DNA of 33,669 bases from Oscillospiraceae bacterium (GCA_020025275.1 JAHHSI010000025.1:1-33669); one strand, 5' to 3'; positions 23,468 to 30,937 are shown, numbered from the stretch's first letter. Notes: generated by a model from the sequence alone, not told the origin. Program-made: numbers and translations.

Positions 23468-25333
23468 ATGTCTGAACCCTTTGTCTTTGACCCCCGCGAT
23501 CCGCGGTGCAAAACACCCTTCGGTGCCGTCACCTGCGGCACTTCCGTCACGCTGACCCTGCGTCCCCTGCCTGACGAGCAGTTCACCGCCTGCACCCTGC
23601 TTCTGTGGCGGGACTTCGACGCCGCCGGCACGCAGGTGGAGCTTCCCTCCCCCGGCCCCGGCCTCTTCCACGGCAGCTTCACCGCACCGGATCACCCGGA
23701 GCTGGTGTGGTACGGGTTCCGCTTTACCCGTGCCGACGGCTCGGCCGTCTGGCTGGGCAAAAACGGCTATGGCCCGGAGCAGGAGCTGTGCAGCTGGCAG
23801 CTGACCGTTTACGACGACTCCCACCCCACCCCCGACTGGTTCGGGCGCGGGGTGACTTACCAAATTTTTCCAGATCGTTTCGCCCGTCTGGCCGTCCCCG
23901 ACGCCACCGGCATGGTGGGCGGCCGTGTGGTGCATCAGGGGTGGGAGGAGCCCGTGGTCTATCGCCCCGATGAGCACGGCGAAGTGCGCAACAACGACTT
24001 TTTCGGCGGCAGTCTGGAGGGGATTTGTGCCAAGTTGGACTACCTGCAGAGCCTGTCCGTCACGACCCTCTATCTCTGTCCCATCTTCGAGGCGGCCAGC
24101 AATCACCGCTACAACACGGCCGATTATCGAAAAATCGATCCCATGCTCGGCACAGAAGCGGATTTCCGCCACCTCTGTGCAGAAGCTCGGAAGCGGGGCA
24201 TCCATGTGATGTTGGACGGCGTCTTCAACCATACCGGCAGCAACAGCCGCTATTTCAACGCCGAAGGCTTCTATCCGCAGTTGGGGGCCGCCCAGAGTCC
24301 TGATTCCCCCTATGCCCCGTGGTACAATTTCCACCTCTGGCCCAATGACTATGACGCATGGTGGGGTATCCACACCCTGCCCGCCGTGAACGAAAGTCAT
24401 CCCGCCTACCGGGAGTTCATCATCACCGGCGAAGATTCCGTGGTGCGGCACTGGCTTCGGGCCGGAGCTGACGGCTGGCGTTTGGATGTAGCCGATGAGC
24501 TGCCGGATGACTTTATTGCCGACATCCGCCGTGTTATGGAGGAGGAAAAACCCGACAGCTTTCTGTTGGGTGAAGTCTGGGAGGACGGCAGCAACAAGGT
24601 GGCCTACAGCCAACGCCGCCGCTATCTGCTGGGCCGTGAGACCCACGGACTGATGAACTACCCCTTCCGCAACGCCGCCCTCGCCTATCTGGGCGGCGGC
24701 GATGCCGCCGACTTTATGGAAGCCATGGAGACAATTCGGGAGAATTATCCCCCGGCCGCTTTCTACGCCGGTCTGAATATTCTGGGCACCCACGATACAC
24801 CTCGCATTTTGACTCTGCTGGGTGTAAGCCCCCATGTCCATCTGGAGAGCAAGGATCAGCGTGCTGAATACCGTCTCTCCCCTGAAGAACACCGATGCGG
24901 CATGGAGCGGCTCCATGTGGCCGCCATGCTGCTCTTCACCTTCCCCGGCTCCCCCACTGTGTTCTATGGCGACGAGGCCGGAATGCAGGGATTCGAGGAC
25001 CCTTTCAACCGGGCCACCTACCCGTGGGGCCACGAGGACACAACACTGGTCGACTTCTATCGGCAGCTGGGCAAGCTGCGGCAGGAGCGGATTTCTCTAC
25101 AGACGGGGCAGATCCACTATCTCCGTGCCTGCGGCAGTGTTCTGGTGTTTTCCCGCACCGAGGGCGAGGAAACCACCCTCACCGCCCTCAATGCCGGAGA
25201 CACACCGCAGGAACTGCAACTGCCTTGGGAGGGCACGGTGGCGACGGATGCCATTTCCGGCCGCCGGTTTGCTGTGGCACAAGGGCTTTTGCATTTGTCC
25301 CTCCCCTCTCGCTCCGGTATGATTTTGGTATAA
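23468..25333 (+). CDS. GH13 alpha-glucan hydrolase, cytoplasmic
   Basis: A 621-residue alpha-amylase-family enzyme, most like neopullulanase/cyclomaltodextrinase types. Residues 1-120 form an N-terminal beta domain (CBM34-like). The barrel begins at GVTYQIFPDRFAR and shows the conserved regions DGVFNHTG, DGWRLDVADE (nucleophile Asp), GEVWED (acid/base Glu) and GTHDTPR (transition-state Asp); a C-terminal beta domain ends it. There is no signal peptide, so it acts on imported maltodextrins or stored glucan. AAGGAGAG precedes ATG 23468, 29 bases after PBP2, so it may share that transcript, though the job is unrelated. Palindromes bearing parS follow its stop codon. Confidence 0.93.
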   Translation: MSEPFVFDPRDPRCKTPFGAVTCGTSVTLTLRPLPDEQFTACTLLLWRDFDAAGTQVELPSPGPGLFHGSFTAPDHPELVWYGFRFTRADGSAVWLGKNGYGPEQELCSWQLTVYDDSHPTPDWFGRGVTYQIFPDRFARLAVPDATGMVGGRVVHQGWEEPVVYRPDEHGEVRNNDFFGGSLEGICAKLDYLQSLSVTTLYLCPIFEAASNHRYNTADYRKIDPMLGTEADFRHLCAEARKRGIHVMLDGVFNHTGSNSRYFNAEGFYPQLGAAQSPDSPYAPWYNFHLWPNDYDAWWGIHTLPAVNESHPAYREFIITGEDSVVRHWLRAGADGWRLDVADELPDDFIADIRRVMEEEKPDSFLLGEVWEDGSNKVAYSQRRRYLLGRETHGLMNYPFRNAALAYLGGGDAADFMEAMETIRENYPPAAFYAGLNILGTHDTPRILTLLGVSPHVHLESKDQRAEYRLSPEEHRCGMERLHVAAMLLFTFPGSPTVFYGDEAGMQGFEDPFNRATYPWGHEDTTLVDFYRQLGKLRQERISLQTGQIHYLRACGSVLVFSRTEGEETTLTALNAGDTPQELQLPWEGTVATDAISGRRFAVAQGLLHLSLPSRSGMILV

Positions 25334-25346
25334 GAGCGCTTTTTCT

Positions 25347-25372
25347 GGGAATGTTTCACGTGAAACATTCCC
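25347..25372. other. parS site 1 within a 26-bp palindrome
   Basis: TGTTTCACGTGAAACA, the consensus ParB centromere site, lies at 25352-25367. It is extended to a perfect 26-bp palindrome by GGGAA/TTCCC arms, followed on the plus strand by TTCTTTTT. It starts 14 bases after the GH13 stop codon and may also end transcription. Confidence 0.95.
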
Positions 25373-25383
25373 TTCTTTTTGGG

Positions 25384-25419
25384 AAACCACGGATGTTTCA
25401 CGTGAAACATCCGTGGTTT
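25384..25419. other. parS site 2 within a 36-bp palindrome
   Basis: A second consensus parS (25394-25409) sits in a perfect 36-bp palindrome whose outer arms are AAACCACGGA and TCCGTGGTTT. Five T residues follow the GC arm, so the RNA would form a strong terminator-like hairpin. The centre is 42 bp from that of site 1, four helical turns, placing both on one DNA face. Confidence 0.95.
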
Positions 25420-25432
25420 TTCGGTTTTTTAG

Positions 25433-25461
25433 TTGAATCCTTCCTTCAATGTTGGTATACT
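25433..25461 (+). promoter_or_regulatory. Sigma-A promoter of parAB
   Basis: TTGAAT (25433-25438) and TATACT (25456-25461) are 17 bases apart, with TGG just before the -10. It lies 13 bases after the second parS palindrome, so ParB bound there could block it. Confidence 0.8.
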
Positions 25462-25505
25462 ATAGATAGTGCGTACACCGATACGCCATCTAACAGAGAA
25501 AGCGA

Positions 25506-26276
25506 GTGGGCAATTTCGTGGGAAAAATCGTTGCAATCGTAAATCAAAAGGGCGGCGTAGGCAAAACCACCACCTGCGTCAATCTGTCTGCCGCCTTAAA
25601 AGTAAAAGGAAAACGGGTCTTGATGTGTGATTTTGACCCGCAGGCGAACTCCACCTCGGGCATGGGCGTGGACAAATCCACCTCCAACGGCGTCTATGAC
25701 GTGCTTATCAACCATCTGGACGTCCGCAAGGCCATTGCACACACCCCCTACGGCGATGTCCTGCCCAGCAGCAAGGCGCTGGCAGGTGCCGGCATCGAGA
25801 TGATCAATCTGGACGATCGGCAGTTTTTACTGCGCAAGGCACTGGAGCCGCTGCGTGAGGAGTACGACTACATCTTCATCGACTGTCCTCCCTCTCTGGA
25901 GCTGTTGACGCTGAACGCCTTGTGCGCCGCCGACTCCCTGCTGGTTCCCCTGCAGGGGGAATATTTTGCACTGGAGGGGCTCAGCGATCTGATGAACACC
26001 GTGCGGATCGTGCGGCGCAGCATGAACCCCAAACTGGAAATTGAGGGTGTCCTTCTGACGATGTTTGACGGCCGCACCAATCTGGCCATTCAAGTGGCCC
26101 AGGAGGTCAAGCGCTTCTTCCCCGGAAAGGTCTATGCCACCGTAATTCCCCGTAACATCCGGCTTTCCGAGGCACCCAGTCACGGCAAGCCCATCACCGC
26201 CTATGACCGCCATTGCCGTGGCGCAGAGGCCTATATGAATCTCGCAGAGGAGTTTCTGCGGAAAAACGCCAAGTAA
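25506..26276 (+). CDS. parA: Chromosome-partitioning ATPase ParA (Soj)
   Basis: A ParA/MinD-superfamily ATPase of 256 residues that moves ParB-parS complexes and, in Bacillus, tunes DnaA activity. It has the deviant Walker A KGGVGKTT near the start, FDPQANSTSG (switch I), and FIDCPPSLELLTLNAL (Walker B/A' region); the C-terminus ends IRLSEAPSHGKPI and ..AEEFLRK, as in Soj. Start is uncertain: GTG 25506 follows a weak GAGAAAG; GTG 25518 would give the conserved start MGKIVAIVNQKGG but has no ribosome site. Its own promoter lies just downstream of two parS sites. parB follows after 17 bases. Confidence 0.95.
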   Translation: MGNFVGKIVAIVNQKGGVGKTTTCVNLSAALKVKGKRVLMCDFDPQANSTSGMGVDKSTSNGVYDVLINHLDVRKAIAHTPYGDVLPSSKALAGAGIEMINLDDRQFLLRKALEPLREEYDYIFIDCPPSLELLTLNALCAADSLLVPLQGEYFALEGLSDLMNTVRIVRRSMNPKLEIEGVLLTMFDGRTNLAIQVAQEVKRFFPGKVYATVIPRNIRLSEAPSHGKPITAYDRHCRGAEAYMNLAEEFLRKNAK

Positions 26277-26293
26277 GAAAGGAGAAACCGTTG

Positions 26294-27160
26294 ATGTCAA
26301 ACACATCCAGAGGTCTGGGCAAGGGATTGGCCGCCCTGTTGGGCGATGATGTCATGGAGACGCAAGAGGAAAAAAGTAGCCTCTACCTCCCCATTTCCCA
26401 AGTGGAAAGCTGCGCTTCTCAGCCCAGAAAGCTCTTTGATCCCGAGGCTCTGGCCGATTTGGCCGACTCGATCCGGGAACACGGCATTATTCAACCGCTG
26501 ACTGTCCGGAAACTGCAATCCGGCTACTATCAGATCATCGCCGGCGAGCGCCGGTGGCGGGCCGCCCGCATGGCCGGACTCAGTGAAGTTCCCGCCATTG
26601 TCATTGAAGCCGATGACCGCAAGGCTATGGAACTGGCCATGATTGAAAATTTGCAGCGGGAGGACCTGAACCCCATCGAAGAAGCCGAGGGCTATCAGGT
26701 GCTGATGGAACAATACAGTATGACGCAGGAAGAGGCCGCCCAGTGCGTTGGAAAATCCCGCAGTGCCGTGGCAAATGTCCTGCGGCTGCTCCGTCTCTCC
26801 CCCGCTGTGCGGGCCATGGTCGAGGACGGCCGTCTCTCCGGCGGTCACGCACGCACCCTCCTTCCCCTGCCCCAAGAGCTGCAGGAAAAGGCCGCTGAGG
26901 CTGTTCTGAAGGGAGATCTCTCCGTGCGGCAGACGGAATTACTGGTCAAAAAGCTGACGGCAGAAAAGAAGGACGTGCCGGTGCCTGCCGGTATTACCGT
27001 TAACTACGCCGAGGAGGCCGCCAAGGAACTGGGCGGCTATCTGGGCCGAGGCTGCCGCATCGTCTCCGGCCGAAAAAAAGGCCGGATCGAGTTGGAATAC
27101 TACGGAATGGACGATCTGAACGATCTATTGGATGCGCTTCACGCAATCAGACAGAAGTAA
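26294..27160 (+). CDS. parB: Chromosome-partitioning protein ParB (Spo0J)
   Basis: A 288-residue ParB that loads at parS, spreads as a CTP-dependent clamp and recruits SMC. The N-terminal ParA-stimulating tail is RGLGKGLAALLGDD; the CTP-binding domain contains QPRKLFD, HGIIQPLTV, the GERRWRAARMAGL box and MIENLQREDLNPIEEA; the parS-reading helix-turn-helix is TQEEAAQCVGKSRSAVANVLRL; then LSGGHARTLL; a C-terminal dimerisation part ends it. Start ATG 26294 follows AAAGGAG; upstream codons in the frame overlap parA. A third parS follows five bases after its stop. Confidence 0.97.
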   Translation: MSNTSRGLGKGLAALLGDDVMETQEEKSSLYLPISQVESCASQPRKLFDPEALADLADSIREHGIIQPLTVRKLQSGYYQIIAGERRWRAARMAGLSEVPAIVIEADDRKAMELAMIENLQREDLNPIEEAEGYQVLMEQYSMTQEEAAQCVGKSRSAVANVLRLLRLSPAVRAMVEDGRLSGGHARTLLPLPQELQEKAAEAVLKGDLSVRQTELLVKKLTAEKKDVPVPAGITVNYAEEAAKELGGYLGRGCRIVSGRKKGRIELEYYGMDDLNDLLDALHAIRQK

Positions 27161-27164
27161 ATTT

Positions 27165-27182
27165 TTGTTTCACGTGAAACAA
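27165..27182. other. parS site 3 between parB and serS
   Basis: The consensus TGTTTCACGTGAAACA occupies 27166-27181, extended by one base pair each side. It starts five bases after the parB stop and ends 36 bases before the serS ATG, so it lies in the serS leader. With sites 1 and 2 it brackets parAB. Confidence 0.95.
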
Positions 27183-27217
27183 TGACCATAGAACAAGAGA
27201 GAAAGGGAGAAATACTC

Positions 27218-28522
27218 ATGCTTGATATTCGATTTATTCGGGAAAATCCCGACGCAGTAAAAGAAAACATCCGAAAAAAGTTCCAAAACAGCAAGCTTCC
27301 TCTGGTGGACGAGGCCATTGCTCTGGACGCTGACAAGCGCAAAGCACAGTCTGAGGCCAACGACCTCCGTGCCGCACGCAATCAGCTGTCTAAGAAAGTC
27401 GGTATGCTGATGGGACAGGCCAAAAAGGACCCCTCCAAACTGGAAGAGGCAGAGGCCGCCAAGGAGCAGGTCAAGGCAAACGCCGCCCGTCTGGCTCAGT
27501 TGGAAGAAATGGAAACAAAACTGGGAGAACAGCTCAACAACATCATGATGGTCATTCCCCAGATGATTGATCCCTCCGTGCCCATCGGCCCGGACGACAG
27601 CTGCAATGTAGAGGTGGAGCGCTTTGGTGAGCCGGTAACACCCGACTTTGACATTCCCTATCACACCGAGATCATGGAGCGCTTTGACGGCATCGACATG
27701 GACGCCGCCGGCCGTGTTTCCGGCAACGGCTTCTACTATCTCATGGGTGACATTGCCCGTCTGCACTCCGCAATGACGGCCTACGCCCGTGATTTCATGA
27801 TCAACAAGGGCTTTACCTATTGCATCCCCCCTTTCATGATCCGTGGGAACGTGGTGACCGGCGTCATGAGTTTTGCCGAGATGGACGCCATGATGTACAA
27901 AATCGAGGGCGAAGATCTCTACCTCATCGGCACCTCCGAGCACTCCATGATCGGTAAGTTCATCGATCAGATCCTGCCGGAGAACAAGCTGCCCCAGACC
28001 CTGACCTCCTACTCCCCCTGCTTCCGCAAGGAAAAAGGTGCCCACGGCATCGAGGAGCGTGGTGTATACCGCATCCACCAGTTTGAAAAGCAGGAGATGA
28101 TCGTGGTCTGCAAGCCGGAGGAGTCCATGCAGTGGTACGAGCAGATGTGGCGCTACAGCGTGGAGCTGTTCCGCTCTCTGGATATTCCCGTGCGCCAGCT
28201 GGAGTGCTGCTCCGGCGATCTGGCCGATCTGAAGATGAAGTCCTGCGACATTGAGGCTTGGTCTCCCCGGCAGCAGAAGTACTTCGAGGTGTGCTCCTGC
28301 TCCAATTTGGGCGACGCTCAGGCCCGCCGCCTGAAGATCCGTGTCAAGGGCGAGGACGGCAAGATGTATCTGCCCCACACCCTGAACAACACTGTGGTGG
28401 CCCCTCCCCGGATGCTGATCGCCTTCTTGGAGAACAATCTGCAAGCCGATGGCTCCGTGCTGATTCCGGAAGCTCTGCGCCCCTACATGGGCGGCTGCGA
28501 GAAGCTGATCCCAAAAAACTAA
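27218..28522 (+). CDS. serS: Seryl-tRNA synthetase
   Basis: A 434-residue class II synthetase. It opens with the conserved MLDIRFIRENPDAVKE, then the long antiparallel coiled-coil arm that grips tRNA-Ser (about residues 25-105). The core has TSEHSMIGKF, motif 2 (CFRKEKGAHGIEERGVYRIHQFEK) and motif 3 (HTLNNTVVAPPRMLIAFLEN). Motif 3 differs from the usual bacterial N-G-S-G-L-A form and is closer to archaeal and eukaryotic versions. Start ATG 27218 was chosen over the frame start at 27182 because AAAGGGAG lies eight bases upstream and MLDIRF is the family start. It probably shares the parAB transcript. Confidence 0.96.
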   Translation: MLDIRFIRENPDAVKENIRKKFQNSKLPLVDEAIALDADKRKAQSEANDLRAARNQLSKKVGMLMGQAKKDPSKLEEAEAAKEQVKANAARLAQLEEMETKLGEQLNNIMMVIPQMIDPSVPIGPDDSCNVEVERFGEPVTPDFDIPYHTEIMERFDGIDMDAAGRVSGNGFYYLMGDIARLHSAMTAYARDFMINKGFTYCIPPFMIRGNVVTGVMSFAEMDAMMYKIEGEDLYLIGTSEHSMIGKFIDQILPENKLPQTLTSYSPCFRKEKGAHGIEERGVYRIHQFEKQEMIVVCKPEESMQWYEQMWRYSVELFRSLDIPVRQLECCSGDLADLKMKSCDIEAWSPRQQKYFEVCSCSNLGDAQARRLKIRVKGEDGKMYLPHTLNNTVVAPPRMLIAFLENNLQADGSVLIPEALRPYMGGCEKLIPKN

Positions 28523-28566
28523 CTTTTCAGCAAGAAAACATCGGATAAACGAGCAACATTTGCCAT

Positions 28567-28989
28567 ATGAAGAAGTTTTTACGTGAATTCAAAGAGTTCG
28601 CCATGCGTGGAAATGTATTTGATATGGCGGTAGGCGTGATCATCGGCGGCGCTTTTGGGAAAATTACCACCTCCCTTGTCAACGATGTATTCATGCCCGT
28701 CCTCTCCCTGCTGACCGGGAGCATGGACTTCACCCAGTGGAAGCTGGTCTTGAAGGCCGCCAATGAATCCACCGGCATGGCTGAAGTATCCCTCAACTAC
28801 GGCAACTTTATTGCCACCGTAGTGGACTTCCTGCTCATTGCTCTGGTCGTCTTTTTACTGGTCAAAGGAATGAACGCCCTGCACCGCCGGAAGAAAACCG
28901 AGGAGGCCGCCGTACCCCCTTCGCCCCCCGGCCCCACCACGGAAGAGCTGCTGACGGAGATCCGTGATCTATTGAAGGAGAAATCGTGA
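28567..28989 (+). CDS. mscL: Large-conductance mechanosensitive channel MscL
   Basis: A 140-residue MscL, the stretch-activated pore that releases solutes on osmotic downshock. It has the N-terminal amphipathic helix (MKKFLREFKEFAMRGN), the pore-lining first membrane helix (VFDMAVGVIIGGAFGKITTSLVNDV), the periplasmic loop, the second helix (ATVVDFLLIALVVFLLVKGMN) and a charged cytoplasmic helix (TEELLTEIRDLL). No clear Shine-Dalgarno site precedes ATG 28567 (GCAACATTTGCCAT), unlike its neighbours. The stop overlaps the rsmG start. Confidence 0.95.
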   Translation: MKKFLREFKEFAMRGNVFDMAVGVIIGGAFGKITTSLVNDVFMPVLSLLTGSMDFTQWKLVLKAANESTGMAEVSLNYGNFIATVVDFLLIALVVFLLVKGMNALHRRKKTEEAAVPPSPPGPTTEELLTEIRDLLKEKS

Positions 28990-29693
28990 AAGAGACATTG
29001 GAATTGGTGCAGCAAGGGCTGCAAGCGTTGGGACTGGAGGCTGAAAAAGCCCCTCAGCTCCTCCGCTTTGCCGAGATGCTGCTGGAAAAAAACAAGGTCA
29101 TGAACCTCACCGCCATCACCGAGCCGGTGGCTGTGGCACAGCTGCATCTGCTGGACTGCGCCGCCATAGCGTCAATGGAAGATTTTTCCAATTCTACGGT
29201 GGTCGATGTCGGCACCGGCGGTGGCTTTCCCGGGATGCCGCTGCAGATCCTCGTCCCCTCGGCGCAGGTGACGCTGCTGGACACACTGGGCAAGCGCATC
29301 CGCTTTCTGGAGGAGGTCTGCGCCGCTCTGGCCCTGCCAAATCCCCGCTGCGTTCACGCCCGGGCGGAGGAGTTTGCCCGTGACCACCGGGAGAGCTTCG
29401 ATTTTGCCACGTCACGGGCCGTGGCCTCCCTCCCCACCCTGTGCGAACTGACGCTGCCCATGGTGAAGGTCGGCGGTGCTTTTCTGGCCATGAAGGCCCT
29501 CGACAGCGACGAGGAGATCCAGAGCGCCAAGAGCGCCATCGCCCAGCTGGGCGGACATCTGGAGGAGGTGCGGACGTACACCATTCCCGGTACCGACGTA
29601 CAGCGCCGTGTGGTGGTCATCGGCAAGGACAAGCCCACCGTACATACCTTCCCCCGTCCCTTTGCGCGGATCAAGAAAAGCCCGCTGCGCTGA
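28986..29693 (+). CDS. rsmG: 16S rRNA (guanine-527-N7) methyltransferase
   Basis: A 235-residue RsmG (GidB), which methylates G527 of 16S rRNA; loss gives low-level streptomycin resistance in several bacteria. The SAM-binding signature VVDVGTGGGFPGMPLQIL is at residues about 68-85, preceded by the conserved NKVMNLTAI and followed by TSRAVASLPTLCEL. Start GTG 28986 overlaps the mscL stop by four bases, with AAGGAGAAATC upstream, so translation is coupled. In most Firmicutes rsmG lies beside noc-parA-parB; here it is 2.5 kb after parB with serS and mscL in between. Confidence 0.96.
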   Translation: MKETLELVQQGLQALGLEAEKAPQLLRFAEMLLEKNKVMNLTAITEPVAVAQLHLLDCAAIASMEDFSNSTVVDVGTGGGFPGMPLQILVPSAQVTLLDTLGKRIRFLEEVCAALALPNPRCVHARAEEFARDHRESFDFATSRAVASLPTLCELTLPMVKVGGAFLAMKALDSDEEIQSAKSAIAQLGGHLEEVRTYTIPGTDVQRRVVVIGKDKPTVHTFPRPFARIKKSPLR

Positions 29694-29744
29694 GGAAATT
29701 TACCGGCAGAAACAACAAATTTGCACTTGAAAAGAGGTGTGTAA

Positions 29745-30482
29745 ATGGGTAAAATTATAGCTGTAGTTTCCGGAAAAGGCGGCACCGGGAAAACAACTTT
29801 TACCGCCAATGTCGGTTTAGCACTGGCCCATATGGGGTATCGTACCCTATGCATGGACTGCGACATTACACTGCGCAATCTGGATCTGGTTCTGGGGCTC
29901 TCCGATCGGGCCTTTATGGATTTTACCGACGTGATCGCCGAGCGCTGCACGTTGGAGGAGGCCGCCGTGGCCCATCCCAACTACCCACAGCTGCATCTAC
30001 TGACCGCGCCCCAATCCACCGCCTCCCTGCGTCTGGAGGGGCGGCATCTGCGGCATCTGGCCTACCAGATCCGGGAAAACTACGACTACTGTCTCATTGA
30101 CGCACCTGCCGGTCTGGGATTTGGCTTTCGTCTGGCCACCTTCTGTGCCGACAGCGTGGTGGTGGTCACCAATACCGACGCATCGGCCCTGCGGGATGCA
30201 CAGCGCACCGTCATGGAGCTGAGCCGTTTCCCCCGCAATTCCCTGCATCTGGTGGTGGGCCGTGTGCAGAAAAAGCTGCTGAGGCAGCTGCACACCACCA
30301 TCGACGACGCCATTGACACGGCCGGTCTGCCCCTGCTGGGCGTGGTTCCGGAGGACCCGCAGGTTCCCCGTTGCTTAGGCCGAGGCATCCCCCTGCGGGA
30401 GCATAACTACTATGCTGCACGTGCCTATGAAAATATTGCCCGCCGCATCCGTGGGGAACACGTCCCGCTGATGCCGATCTAA
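29745..30482 (+). CDS. MinD-like ATPase without membrane-targeting tail
   Basis: A 245-residue ParA/MinD-superfamily ATPase. It matches MinD rather than ParA: IIAVVSGKGGTGKTT (deviant Walker A), DCDITLRNLDLVLGL (the MinD switch I, usually DIGLRNLD), LIDAPAGLGFGFRLA (usually IDSPAGIEHGFR), and the end YENIARRIRGEHVPLM. MinD normally continues with a C-terminal amphipathic helix that binds membrane; this protein ends at PLMPI, with none. No minC or minE is in the window. AGAGGTG precedes ATG 29745, 51 bases after rsmG. It may still act in division-site choice, or in another positioning task; the name MinD should be used with care. Confidence 0.88.
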   Translation: MGKIIAVVSGKGGTGKTTFTANVGLALAHMGYRTLCMDCDITLRNLDLVLGLSDRAFMDFTDVIAERCTLEEAAVAHPNYPQLHLLTAPQSTASLRLEGRHLRHLAYQIRENYDYCLIDAPAGLGFGFRLATFCADSVVVVTNTDASALRDAQRTVMELSRFPRNSLHLVVGRVQKKLLRQLHTTIDDAIDTAGLPLLGVVPEDPQVPRCLGRGIPLREHNYYAARAYENIARRIRGEHVPLMPI

Positions 30483-30520
30483 AAAAAGGAACAAACAAAG
30501 AAAGAAAGGAGCTTCCCTAT

Positions 30521-30937
30521 ATGAATATTGCTCTTATGGCCCACGATAACCGCAAGGAACTGATGGTCCAGTTCTGCACCGCCTACTGCGGCATTCTGGC
30601 GCAGCACACCCTGTGCGGCACCTCCGCCACCGCAATGCAGGTGGCAGAGGCCACCGGACTGCACGTCCACCGCTTCCTGGGCTGCGACCACGGCGGCGGA
30701 CAGCAGATCGCTGCACGCATTGCCTACAACGAGATCGATCTGGTGTTGTGCTTTGACGATCCCCACGCCAAGTCCATCAACGACGACGTGCTGTATATCT
30801 CCCGTCTGTGCGACCAGAACAACATTCCCTTTGCCAGCAACGTGGCCACGGCCGAAATGCTGGTGCTGGGTCTGGCACGGGGCGATCTGGATTGGCGCGA
30901 CATTGTCAACCCCAAAACCAAGCCCTTCACCTCTTGA
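30521..30937 (+). CDS. Methylglyoxal-synthase-like protein with altered active site
   Basis: A 138-residue MGS-fold protein. The start MNIALMAHDNRKELMVQFC and the end GLARGDLDWRDIVNP closely follow clostridial methylglyoxal synthase, which turns dihydroxyacetone phosphate into methylglyoxal. However, the catalytic loop G-G-D-Q-Q reads G-G-G-Q-Q (residue 60 is Gly in place of the general-base Asp), the active-site His of the P-H-x-x-D motif is Asn 87, and the phosphate-binding A-T-G-T-T-G reads G-T-S-A-T-A. The codons (GGC GGC GGA CAG CAG) were checked. It is therefore unlikely to make methylglyoxal; a ligand-binding or regulatory role is possible. AAAGGAG lies before ATG 30521. It follows the MinD-like gene by 38 bases. 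Confidence 0.85.
   Translation: MNIALMAHDNRKELMVQFCTAYCGILAQHTLCGTSATAMQVAEATGLHVHRFLGCDHGGGQQIAARIAYNEIDLVLCFDDPHAKSINDDVLYISRLCDQNNIPFASNVATAEMLVLGLARGDLDWRDIVNPKTKPFTS

Noticed and set aside
27238..27252. TCGGGA-AAA-TCCCGA palindrome in the start of serS
   Set aside because: It lies inside the conserved RENPDA codons, so the protein sequence explains it; no sign that it is a binding site.
30483..30520. Search for minE or minC between the MinD-like gene and the MGS-like gene
   Set aside because: The gap is 38 bases and holds only a ribosome site, so no broken partner gene remains there.
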